Source: Brachycybe producta (lineage: Eukaryota; Arthropoda; Diplopoda; Playtdesmida; Andrognathidae). From it: a DNA stretch of 64,000 bases. The position numbers and the translations under genes were made by a program. This document shows positions 32,238-44,300 of this stretch, one piece after another; positions within the stretch are counted from its first letter, which is position 1; each line of letters starts with the position of its first letter. The stretch is taken from the NCBI GenBank assembly GCA_036925085.1, contig JAUPFP010000002.1, positions 9,345,321 to 9,409,320 of the forward strand, in the 5' to 3' direction. The notes under the pieces were generated by a model. That model did not search any database. It was not told where the DNA came from and worked only from the letters and a program-made list of their open reading frames with translations.

Positions 32238-32428
32238 CTTAGGGTTTCTCTCATAATAGTTGCATTCACTTCTCTGAGAATTGTTGCAGCAACATGAGTT
32301 ATCACCACCATCATCATCAGCTAGCTGTTGTATTGCTTTGTTGTGAAGCTTTTGTAACAACAACAATAATGCAACAGAATAAAAACAATGCAACAAATTA
32401 TAAACAGAACAGCTTTTGAAACCTTCAT
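32238..32428 (-). pseudogene. Relic first exon of a third GCPII-like copy
   Basis: Reads from ATG at 32426-32428 into a hydrophobic anchor, then hits TAG at 32321-32323, and continues in the same frame to [17 protein letters not shown], matching the end of exon 1 in copies A and B ([13 protein letters not shown]). It keeps the CTAAG|GTAAAA donor and phase 2. No exon 2 equivalent lies between it and GCPII-B, so it is either the stump of a deleted third tandem copy or a disabled alternative first exon for copy B. A downstream in-frame ATG after the TAG could restart translation without the anchor. Confidence 0.85.
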
Positions 32429-32884
32429 TGTTACTTCAACTTTCTCAAACTATACTAAACTATTTTTGATTTTGAAATGTAATAATATTCATAGACACAT
32501 AAAGAATGTGTTTGTTTTTTTCTCCCTAATTTTGTTTTCAATAATTTAAATTATATATCATTATCTCAATGTCAATTTAATAGAAACTATTCTCGTGCAT
32601 TTGTTAGTTTCATAAAATTACTATATATTTTGAAAAATCTAAAAGCTTGTAAATCACTTTACTTAGTTTGTATTATAATTTATAACATGTGTAATTTATA
32701 CTTTTAATATTAGTTTCTTTTAGAATTTTGCAACTTTGTTGCTTTCCAAAAAGCAGTAAAAGGAAAGAAACTTGTATAATAAAAAGTATGTCCTGGTAAG
32801 AATCTGACAAATTTATTTCATTTATTTTCCAAAATATAAACATTTAATTTTTGTGTAAGTAATTTAAATCTAATTAAAGTGTTA

Positions 32885-33115
32885 AAATGGTTAATGAATA
32901 GCTGATTTTCAAACTCTTGATTATTCTGTCTTTCAGGAGCAAAATTAAGAGAAACTAGAAAGTGTTTATAAACTAGAAGGATAGCTCAAAATAAACTTTT
33001 TATAGACAAAAATTAAAAAAGAAAATATTGTTAAATTAAAGTTATTTTCATTTTCAAACTTGAAATAAAAAGCTTATTTTAAAAGATAACTTGAAAATAC
33101 CCTTAATAATTAAAA
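32885..33115. mobile_element. Near-palindromic MITE (family 3), partial
   Basis: TGATTATTCTGTCTTTCAGG, then AACTAGAAGGATAGCTCA; the right arm is shortened before its CTTCTAG signature. Confidence 0.75.
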
Positions 33116-34127
33116 CTAATAGATGAACCAACATGGCGTCTAGACACTATACAATTCAATGTATACTGTCTAGACACTATACAATCATAGGCTCTTTTAC
33201 AATATTATAAAGGAGGCTATGATACTGTACAATTGAATTCAATGTGATAAAGCGCCACCTTAGTTCACCCATTTGTCACTGCAGTTGCATTTGGATTGAA
33301 AATGGCGTTACACATTTAGTTGGCCAGTATAATCATATAGCTCATTCCGTCATTCATCGAATTCTACAGCGGTGTGACGTCATGCTCATATATATTTTTA
33401 AAGTGACGTCACAATGATGGATAAGTCGATGAATAATGGAATGTGCTTATATTGTCGTGTTGCCTTGTTGGTTTTGTATGGAATTGGCATCAAAATGGCG
33501 GCTATCCTATTCATTTGGCCGCGCACTGATTTCGTCACTTACATGACGTATATCTTTTGTGACGTCAGAAGTCAAATATCGTCGTTGTGGCGTTTGAAGA
33601 TTTCTCTTTCTCTGCTTCATTTTGTTGCAATTTTTTACTTAAATTATTCGCTTTTTGAACAGTTCTGAATGTGTTTTCGTCTATTCTATCCGTATGTTTG
33701 TCGAAATAGTTCCTCATAGGTGAGATTTAATCTACTTTTGAAGTTCTTTTGCAACGCTCTTTTGATGACGTAATCATCAACTGTGACCCAAATTGCTATC
33801 GTGAAGTAACAATTTATTGAATTTATTCTAGTTTTATTTTCATTTAATACGAATTGATAAAGTTATCTTAGCTTTTAGAATTAATGAAATTCAAAATAGG
33901 TCGTAAATATTGGTTTGAAAATGTATAAACCTTTAAAAGTAGGGTTAATGTGGCTCTTTCATTGACGTCTGTGAATTTCGCTTAACATTAACTAAAATGG
34001 AAAAACCACATCCGTCCTACTTTTATGTTTTACTTTCGCTATTTCATTATTTTCATGTTTCTGAAGTTCTATTAATTTTTTCTTTCTAGTTCGCGTTTCT
34101 TAGTTTCATTATATTTTGGCCGTGACA
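33116..34127. other. Upstream region of the BEGAIN/TJAP1-like gene
   Basis: Contains GTGACGTCA words (33370-33570) arranged around GATGGATAAGTCGATGAA, partly echoed at 46300-46370, so probably a TGACGTCA-rich repeat. A CTTTCTAG near 34081-34089 ahead of the start codon could be the acceptor of a 5' untranslated intron. Confidence 0.4.
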
Positions 34128-35655
34128 ATGGCAAACAACCATTTTCAGTGTCAGGTAAAGAAAAATCGTGTCGTTATAACGACGAAACTATTGTAATCTT
34201 AATTATTTTGTCCTTTTTTTAGGAATGTGGTTGTTATTGTGATAGTTGCCACAATAATAACAGGTAAAAGGGTCAATTTCAGACGATTCCAGCGTTCTTG
34301 AAGTCTGTTTTAACGTTCTTAGCTTCTCTTTCTGCCGTTTTTACGAATAGTTTACATCTTCACAAAGAGATCGAAGATCTGAAACGTCAAGTTCTCGAGC
34401 GTGAATATCACATTCTACAAATGGAAACGAATGTCATGGCCGATGCAGATAAATATCCAAACGGAGAATTTGCAGCACTGAACGATCAAATGCAACTCTG
34501 TCAGGACAAATACGAAAGGTTTTCTTGTCGAACACATTTATTAGTCGAACAGCTAAAACCGGTGTTGCTTTTGCACGTTGCAGGCTTTTAGAAAGTCATC
34601 GCAAGTTACAAAGGGTTAATCAAGGTTTAGAAGATAAACTTTTGAAGATTGTAAGGGTTTTCATGTTCTACTTTTAAAATTTTTTCAATATTTCTCATGT
34701 TTTTTTGGTTCGCATTTAGGTTGATAAATACGAAACGGAGAAAACTGCTTTGAATCGTGACCTTGCAAGCCTTACGTCGAGGTTAGTCGAAGCTAGAGTT
34801 TCCCTGGCACAACTTGAAGAAGAAAATGTAACTAATATTAAGTTTGAAACGAGTTTGAACTGTTTTTAAAGTTATTTTCTTGATTTAGGAGCTTTATCGT
34901 AACGATTGTAACATTGCCATACAATTGTTACAATGCAAACCATCGAATTTCGTGGCGCAGCGTCTCGATTCGGTACGTCACGATGCTATCACGTTAGCAA
35001 TTTCCGATTGAGGCTAATTTTTGTTGTTGTTTGCTTTTAGTTTCCACTTGAATTTCAACACAAAGCCAAACAGCATTTAAATACTCGTAAGACAGATACT
35101 TCTAAAGATCAGGGAAGCCATTCGCCTGAGGTTCGAACGATAAGAGTTCCGATTCCTACGTTTCCACCGACGGCTATGGTTTATTCGGTAAATAACGGTG
35201 AGGTAGGTTCGTCTAATAAAGTTTCGTCGTCTGCTCCATCGACACCGACGACGAACGGACATCCCAACGGGTCGAACGATCTCGTATCGGCTGCCATCAT
35301 GGCCAAAGTGCTTGAGGAACGGGCAAAAGAGAGGAATACGGAGAACGGTTGTTGTTCTGCTCGAAGGAAATCGTCTAGTTGTACTTGTAAGTGTAAGACG
35401 AGGTTATCTAACGAACCATACGGTTTCGTTAGCATTACGTCTCAGACTCAATGGTCGATCGCTCCCGATGCAGTCCTTAGAAATCGATACGTCGACGGTG
35501 GACCACCTCAATGTTCTTGTGCGACGATGTCGGCAGCCGCTGTCCATTCGCAACGGTGGGTCTTGGATACTTCTTCCTCTCAATCTCAAGAGGTTATGGG
35601 TGGGAGAAAGTGGCAACGGTCCGGTTCAACTACGAGTACGGAGACTGAGATCTAA
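34128..35655 (+). CDS. BEGAIN/TJAP1 (Pilt)-family coiled-coil protein (7 exons)
   Basis: Exons 34128-34154, 34223-34263, 34351-34518, 34584-34650, 34720-34827, 34889-34972, 35041-35655, all GT-AG with matching phases: 369 residues. In vertebrates the family comprises BEGAIN (synaptic PSD-95 partner) and TJAP1 (tight junction/Golgi), so a junctional scaffold role is inferred. Seen: a Cys/His-rich head encoded by two tiny exons (CQECGCYCDSC), then ~140 residues of coiled coil with family blocks LQRVNQGLEDKLLKI, LTSRLVEARVSL and RNDCNIAIQLLQC, followed by LPLE-like FPLEFQ. The last exon is Ser/Pro-rich with IMAKVLEER, comparable to the IAKVLEKP motif of BEGAIN. There is a Cys-rich CCSARRKSSSCTCKCK patch near residue 275. 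AATAAA at 36363-36368 is a candidate poly(A) signal. Confidence 0.85.
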
Positions 35656-36380
35656 ATTATGTTGTTGTTACGAGTAATTTTTTTTTTAAAGATGTCTATT
35701 TTCTATCGATATAAATGAATTGAGGACATGAAATGGTACTTTAGAATTGTTAATGGTTTTCAAAGGGTTTAAGCATGAAATCGTTTTGGTTTGTATTGTA
35801 GAAAAGAGACAAGAATGCTTTTTTTTTTTGTAATTTCAACATTTAATTGAAATTGAATTAAACTGAAGTGCTTGAGTGCTCCGTGTACACCCTGCTGATG
35901 ACGTAGTGTTCGTTAGTGGGGCGGTACTTGTGTCAAACGAATCCATTTCGAACGATCTTATCTCAAACGACGAAGGTTGGAAGTGGAGGCTAGTATACTC
36001 CACCTCCAACGCTCGTTGTTTGAAATGGAATCGTTCAAAATAGTATCGTTTGAGATGGAACACGCCGTCAGTGGGCCACATAAAGCAGAGCATTAGATAA
36101 GCCAAACACGAAATGAAGTTCGCTCAGACAGAAAAGAAACGAAATCGTTTAACCGATGGGCAAATCGTAGTTGAGTTCGCAGCTTGTACATGCGTATTAG
36201 AGGTCTTTCCCGTTGCAAATGAAAAATGTCATGGTGTGCACCAGACTAAGGAGTATATTACGTCTTATTATTATAAATTCTATAAGAACTTCCATAATAA
36301 AATGTATTTCCAAAGATATCGTGAAAATTATTTATGCACCTTCGTTTACTTCTCAAATTTGAAATAAATTTTGAAATTAT
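35656..36380 (+). other. 3' region of the BEGAIN/TJAP1-like gene with a small foldback
   Basis: About 35915-36080 is a foldback iterating CAAACGA/TCGTTTGA and GGAAGTGGAGG...CCTCCAAC words. If the AATAAA at 36363 is used, this lies in the 3' untranslated region. Confidence 0.5.
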
Positions 36381-38347
36381 AAATTTAAATTATACGTAGC
36401 TTAAAAAAAACGTTCTCGTCATTTTTTTATTTGATACATATTGAAAAATGAAATAATACAACGATCTTCATCTGAAAGAAACCCTCATTCTGTTATTGTT
36501 TTCTAATTTTTTTGTTACTATGTATTTTGAAGGCCGAGAGCTTAAGAGTCTAGTTTTCTGACTGCGCTTGTCGGTATTTTCTACAAGAGATTTTCTTTGT
36601 TTTTTTCATTCCTTAATTCGTTCCTTCTCGGTCTTCGTACTTGTAGAACGATAAACTTTTTATGCTTTTTGAAGTTCAGGAGAGAGAGAAAATGATGTTT
36701 TTAAAAAATGATATAATTTTGTTATTTGAAATGCGCTTAGTCGATGGCAAAGACGAAAGAGTTTGATAAATTCTATTATTTTGCTGTCGAAATTTGTTAA
36801 AAGATTCGTTTTAATTTTGTCGTGGCTGAGACTAACTAGGTTTTATCGTATCACAGATTGAAATTCTATGTCAGAAATTAACTTATACAAAGATATGAAA
36901 TATTTTTATGCTTATTTCTTGCACATTTTGTAAAAATGAATTCTTTTATTTAATGAGATGATTTTTTTTAAAGTTTTTCCTTCTGCACGGCATCATGAAA
37001 TTTTTTTTTTCAAAAAAAATCTTTGTAATTAAGAGATTGATTCCAGATTTTTAATTATAAATTTTTGTTTCTTGTTTTTCTTTTTATTTTTAGTGTTTCG
37101 AAACAAGAAAAATGTGGCGGAAAAATGCGCGTAGAAACCATTTAGAAAAAACAAAAAAAAACATAGTTGCCTTTGGATTACAATTAATGAGGTTTTTAGA
37201 CTTTTCTTTTTTCCTACCTTTTTTTTTGTTCGTTTTTTCTCAGTTTTAAATGACTAGAACTACTTTTTATTTATGTTTTATGTGTAGTTCTGCTGTACAA
37301 ATGTAAATTTAAATTATAAAAGAGAGAAAAAGTACATTATATAATATCTGTTCATTAATATGTTGACAAGCCAAAGTGATAAAAAAGGAACGCAAGATTT
37401 GAACTGAAGAGTATTTCTTATTCAACTTTGTATTAACAAAAATAAGTTTAAGCTATTTTTATTGCACAAAATCTCATCAAACTCTGGTTTCTTTTGTCTT
37501 TCAGGAGCAAAACTATGAAAAACTTGAGTGTTTTAGTAATCAGAAGGGTAGTTTTCATGTTATTTTTTAAAAAAATAAGCTTTTATGTCAGGTTGAAAGA
37601 GTGACAACGTAAGGAAACGATAATTTTTTTAATTTCTGTCTAAAAAGTAGGGTTAATTAATTTAAATATGATTTAAATCACGATTTAAATAAAAAAATTG
37701 GCAACAAGATAAAAGTGAAGTGATTTAAATCACATTTCGAAAAAAGAAATTTCAGAATTTTTCATAATTATTTATTTTTTAAAAAAGTAAATTTTTTCTC
37801 TTTTATGAAATTTCTTATAATAATGTGCTTAGCAGATGAATACATTGAATAAATTAAAAGAGCATTTTTTAAATTTTAAATAAATTATCTAATACTGATT
37901 TAAGTAAAAAAAATCATGATTTTTATTCATTCTGATAAAAAGTTTATTTTGAAAGATGTCGACATGAAAATACTACTAAACTACCGTTTTAACACTTAAT
38001 TTCTCCTTAAGCGTAAAATAAACCAGTTCGAAAACCAGCTATTCTTAAAATATCTTAAGACATATCACATACATACGATTCATTCACTCAATGAGGAATA
38101 TGATCATTACATTCATTTTCAGTAGAATCAATCAGAAGTTAAGTCGAAGATTAATTAATAATTATTTGAAAGTCACAATTAAAATTAATTTAGTTTTTAC
38201 AATAGAAACAATTAGCGCAAATCATGAACAAAATTTGTGTTGGACGTTTGTGACCGTCTTTTGAAATTATAATGGGCTGATGATCACTGATCAGACTCGT
38301 ATTTTTTTGGTCGTTTGTAAATAGTCATTTGTGAATGGAACGTAATT
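36381..38347. other. A/T-rich intergenic DNA with a family 3 MITE
   Basis: No gene. 37480-38060 carries a family 3 element (TTTAGTAATCAGAAGGGTAG; CGTTTTAACACTTAATTTCT) with an internal ATTTAAATCACGATTTAAAT insertion. Confidence 0.5.
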
Positions 38348-41300
38348 TCAGAGGATGTTGTTGTTCATATGGGTGCTATTTGGACAAGGCATATTTACTA
38401 ATACGAGTAACTAACGTTCAGTTGTATTTCACATTTGCATTGAGGCTATGATTATAGTAGGTGTTTACTAGTGAAAGATTATATTAACAATACATTATTA
38501 TGCTGTTTTTAGTCTAAATAGTCCTTCTGAAACAAGAGGCCCTCTGGAGTTACTTGCAGAATAATTATTCAAATTCAAACTAATGAATTGTGGTAGTTGA
38601 CATAATTTGTTCCAATTGTTTCCATAAATGAATTTTTTTAACTTATATTCAGAACAAAAACCTTACCTGGATACGGACAAGTGTCATTGTTGTCTTTGTA
38701 TTCGTTCAGTATACCAGGTGTTTTAACATCAAACACGTTTCCTATGTAAATAATGATATACAATATATATGTACACATCACGATGATGTCGCCGTATGGC
38801 TAGACATGCGGCATTTTATATCTTCTTTTTTTTACTGATATACCTGCTTCACAGTCTGGAATTTCAATTGCACTCCAGTTACCAGTATTCATGCAGGTCA
38901 CATTGATAAGATTTGTAGAAAGGTTTTTAAACAGATGACCTAAGCAACAATACGAAATAACATATCCCTCCGATGCATATTGGTTGTAATTCTGGGCTGT
39001 CGTTAGTGGAGGCACATCGCGACATTCTATTGAAAAATCAAAATGGGACTGAATTTTAGATTTTCGATTTACAGGTATTATCGTGTATTCTAAAAATGGT
39101 ACCCGCGATACAACGAGGTAACTTGTCAGGCGACCAAGTTCCGTTTCTTTGACATTGTGAAGTGAAGATGTTTGATCGGAACTCTCCTTCGAAAAAGCCG
39201 TAAGTACAATTAAATGTTGCTGTAGAGTTTGTTCCAATGTTATCTCTTTCTATTATGATTCTGTTGTCGAAGTTTGGTTGTTCAGACCATATATTTTTGC
39301 AGTCTTAATAAAGAAATCATTAAGTTTTTTCAAAGTTTGGAGACTTTGAATTCCAGACTTAACGCTCGTAATACTGACCAGTTTGATTTTTATAATAACT
39401 GTTGGCCGAAAACTGTATTATGTGCGCATACATGTGGCCAGTAAAAATAATATAAGGAGTTTCGATGTCAGAGTTTTCACAATCTGAAAAAAATACACAT
39501 TTTATTTAAGTTGGTCTAAACGACACTCGAACTTTTATTATTCTGTCTTGATCAGAAACGAAAGAGAAATTTGAATGTGTTTTAGAAACTAGAAGGGTAG
39601 CTAAATCACTTAAGGCATTTTCATTGTAGTTTTTTTTTTTTCAAAATAACCTTTTGATGTGAGCTTGGAAAAGTTTATTTGGAAAGATATCAACATGAAA
39701 ATACCTTTAAGTGATTCCGCTACCCTTTCTAGTTTCTAACACACTTTCAATTTCTCACAGAATAACCAAAGTTCGAAAATCAGCTGTTCATTAAACACAT
39801 TTCAATTTGAACTTTCTTACTTTGAAATGTGTCGTTTGTGTTTGGAAAACAGGCAATCATTTGAATATCTTTGTGTTCATCAAGATTTTTAAACTTGCTT
39901 TTATAGTCTGTTAATTGAGAATATTGGTTTCTAATTAAAAGGAGCTTAAGGCTCTTGGCACACGAACCACTTTTTACTGGTCGAGTTTGACTGCAAAATG
40001 AAGTCGGCATGTGAATCGTGTGCAAAGGTCCAGCGTCTTCCATAGTAATACTTTGCAACCACACCGGTGATCGTTTTTTTTTTTACTTTACTTAAGAAGC
40101 CGTTCGTGTGCAAAGGTCGGCGTCTTTTTATAGCAGCACTAGGTCAATCACAGCTCAGCCACTTGCGACAACATTTTGTAATCGAACTCGACCACTCAAA
40201 AGTCTTAGCTCTAAAATTCTAATTGAATTTTCAATTATTTTATTTATTTTAATGGTTAAATGCAATAATGAACCTTTTTCCGCTTGAACTTCGATGTCAC
40301 AAGTCTTGTTGTTATTTACATTGCTGTAGTCTTCATTGTTTCCAAGGTAAAATTTACAATAATTATTCATTATCCATCTAAAAGATGGACGACCGGTTAT
40401 GGTAATCTGAAAATGAAAACATCCAAAAGTTTCCTAATTGTTTATTTCAACTTTCTCAATACCTGTGTTGTTATGTTCAATTTAGCAAATTAACAGTTTC
40501 AAAGACACAACAAAACAATGGTGTCATGTATAATTACATTTTGAATGAGAATTCGGTGATTTTCTTCGTTACCGTTACCAATACTAATTTTCTTGAATTT
40601 TCCAATATTTCTGCTTTGTATTTCAAAGTTAATTTCACTGCATTGTAAAATGAAATTGAAAAGAGACTGTTGTTAAATTAATGCGGACATTTCATTTAAA
40701 ACTACTGTATGTCCAGTATTTGAAAATAAAGACAAAACAGTGAGCATATTCGGAAACGAAAGAGGAAAACTATTATCTGTAAAGAAAATAGAAAAGTGTG
40801 TCCGGAAACATGTAGATGGAGCAAGAAAGCAGAAAAGTAGCATCAGGAAGCAAGATGTGGGGCGGAACATCTGTAAAGAAAATTCGTGCGGGGAATTATG
40901 CAAGCGACACCTACCCTTAATCTCAAGAAAGCAAGTGTCTAATGTACATAATTTCTAGAGAACATTAAATTGAGTGTTCCTGTATGCACCATGGCCAATG
41001 AATCTTTATAAGGCTTCATATATGAGCAGAAAATTGCGAAATCAAGAACATCCGGAATTTATTTTCTTTTAAAAAAAATTGTATTGGAAGAGGAGTAATC
41101 ACACTTCTAGATTCTTTCGAGATTAAAGGAATAAATAGTCTTTTGTTTCCGATTATGCGCAGTAACTTAACTAAACTTAACTAAATCCCGATTCTCGGTT
41201 AATAAACATGCATTAAAATACAAGTTATGACGTCAACAAAAGTGACTATTTGCGTTAACAGCAAACGTTAAATTAGAATTTGCTATTGTAGTGAAAGCAC

Positions 41301-44300
41301 ACATTTTTTTTTTTTTGCTTCAAGCTAAGCTTAGATTTAAGCTTAGCTTAGCTCTGAAGCATATAGGTTTTGTCTTGAGCAAAGGTTTTCAAATATGGCT
41401 GTTAAAAATGGTTGACTTACTTTCCATTTGTGGTATTAAAAGAAACCCATTTGACTCCAGTGTCAATATTTTTCTCGCCAATTATATTAACACTGAACTG
41501 TGCATCAAAATTGACATTCCTGTCTGTTTTTTCATATAGGATGTAAACATGGTAAACTGTCTGACCTTTTATGACCACAAATAAAAAATATTATTACATC
41601 TAAAGGTAGGACTTTTATGTTTTATTTTCTTTGTGTTGAATTATTTTGTTTACCTGTTGTGAATATCTGAGCCTTTGCATTGCAATCTTCCTTGTTGCAT
41701 TTTGGTTGAATGCTTGTTAGAATATGGTCCGTACAGTAACATGCGTTTGTCTTGAATCGAAAAAGAGAGTCTTGAGCTGAAGGAGGGAGGGAGGGTCTCC
41801 AAACTTTATAAAATATGGATAATTTTATATTTTTTTTATATATTATAATTTTTTATTTTTTTATATTTTTTATATTTTTTTTTATATTTTATATTTTTAC
41901 AAACTGTAAAACACCTTCCAAATCGGGTATGTACTGTAAGTATATAGTCAATAAGGCTAAACGTTTGCACAAACTACATAATGACAGTTCCAAACCCTTT
42001 TCAGTACACTATAATATCATCTAAGTGCATTATGTTCATTTAAAAACACTTTCAGCCAAAATAAACCACACAATTTTCATAATCTTTAGAAACTTGCAAA
42101 AAGTTGCTTAATTTCACTTATTTTTAAAACAAAACCACTTTTTTGGGGATAGAAAAACTTCTACTAAAGGGTTTCCTGAACCAAATCAGTTTTGCATCTA
42201 TCTCCTGACATTTAATTAGCTGAGTTGTGCTTTTGCTGTATATTTTATATTTGTATAAAATTAACAATTTCTATTTATTTGCATATATTACATAATTTAT
42301 CGAATCATTTAGCACAGTTTCGAATTATTATTTGCATAAAAGTTTTGGTTTTATGATGATTTTAAGAGGTTTTGTTATTTTTCTAAGGGGTGTTTTTTGG
42401 AGTTAGGCCTTTAGACGTTATATACTGAATATACAGCGGAGCTTTTTTTTAAAAAAAAGTTAAAAACTCAATACGTCCATATTTTGGCCATACCTATTTT
42501 ATTGCAGTTTTCCTAAGTGGAAATAAACTCAACGCAAAAGCCACTCCAAATTCAGGTTTTCTATTTCTTTATATGTAAAAGGATTTTTTTTTTTTGCGTT
42601 TGCTGAACAAGTTCAGTTACTGGACTTCTTCAGTTTTAAAAAAAAAAAGTTTCTCAATTATACTTTTATGTCGATATTATTGGCGCATTCACACTAGGCT
42701 GGTTTATCAGCTGCTGGTTGCTGCTGGCTAGTTGTAGCGCTCTAGCAGCATAGTGTGAACTGCTACCAGCAGCTGCTTTCTCCAGCACGCTAGTGATTTT
42801 AACAGTGGCTGGTGAAGTTGAACATGTCCAACTTTAGCAGCTACCAGCTGGTCATGTGACTCCCTTCCTGCTGCTACCAGTGTTTAACTCCACTGCTTGG
42901 GTTGGTTGTTGTTAGAGTTTATGTTTTTGCAAGATGGTGATTGGATGACTTGCGCTGCTAATACCAGCAGTGACTGGAGAAGTGTGAACTCAAAGCAGCC
43001 GCTGCTTGCTGTTGCTGCTAATAGCCAGCAGCAACCAGCGGCTTGTAAACCAGCCTTAAGCGGCAGTCACACTAGGCTGGTTTACAAGCTGCTGGTTGCT
43101 GCTAGCTATTAGCAGCAACAGCAAGCAGCAGCTGCTTTGGGTTCACACTTGTCCAGTCACTGCTGGTATTAGCAGTGCAAGTCATCCAATTACCGTCTTG
43201 CAAAAACACAAACTCTAACAACAACCAACCCAAGCAGTGGAGTTTCAACTACCACTAGTGCCACTACTAGCAACAACAAGTTCACACTAGATGGCAGCAG
43301 CAGGAAGGGAGTCACATGACCAGCTGGTAGCTGCTAAAGTTGGACATGTCCAACTTCACCAGCCACTGTTAAAATCACTAGCATGCTGGGAAAAGCAGCT
43401 GCTGGTAGCAGTTCAGACTATGCTGCTAGAGCGCTACAACCAGCCAGCAGCAACAGCAAGCAGCAGCTGCTTTGGGTTCACACTTGTCCAGTCACTGCTG
43501 GTATTAGCAGCAACAGCAAGCAGCAGCTGCTTTGGGTTCACACTTGTCCAGTCACTGCTGGTATTAGCAGCAGTGCAAGTCATCCAATGACTGTCTTGCA
43601 AAAACACAAACTCTTAACAACAACCAACCCAAGCATTGGAGTTTCAACTACCACTAGTGACACTACTAGCAAGAAAAAGTTCACACTAGATGGCAGCAGC
43701 AGGAAGAAGTCACATGACCAGCTGGTAGCTGCTAAAGTTGGACATGTCCAACTTCACCAGCCGCTGTTAAAATCACTAGCCTGCTGGAGAAAGCAGCTGC
43801 TAGTAGCAGTTCAGACTATGCTGCTAGAGCGCTACAACCAGCCAGCAGCAACCAGCGGCTGGGAAACCAGCCTAGTGTGACTGCGGCATTAGTGTGAATG
43901 CGCCTTTAATAATTGGTGATTTTGGTTGCGGGCAGGACAAATCGAAGTCGGGTTTAATGTATTAGAAAAATAAAAATCTCTTGATGTAAGGTTACTTATT
44001 AAGTTATAATAAGAATATATAATAGAAATCCTTATACCGTTGTGACAATGTAATTGAATTTAGAAAGTCCACAGACGTCTGAGCAGTTGTTGATTGATAA
44101 CTTGGAAATGTTTGAAATGTATAAGTAAGGAATTCCTACTTTTGGAATTTCAACATATCCTAAGCTTTCATTTGCTGAAATTAGTAAAACAAAAATAGGT
44201 TTTAAGAGAATTTCTTTTAAATCCGAAATTAGTGAAAAGTACTTGTATGAGCATTAGTTGTATGGTCGTTAGACTGTATTATATTGAATTCCCAGTCATT

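Noticed and set aside
33414-33668. 84-codon frame upstream of the BEGAIN/TJAP1-like gene
   Set aside because: Falls in a TGACGTCA-rich repeat, has no family resemblance and no splice link to the downstream exons could be made.
35077-35677. Several long frames on both strands over the last BEGAIN/TJAP1-like exon
   Set aside because: Shadow frames of the real coding exon, which alone continues the phase of the upstream exons.
43291-43880. Long Ser/Gln/Ala-rich open frames (99 and 165 codons)
   Set aside because: They lie wholly within the CAG/CTG foldback element and exist because CAG-type repeats avoid stop codons; the inverted arms give similar frames on both strands.
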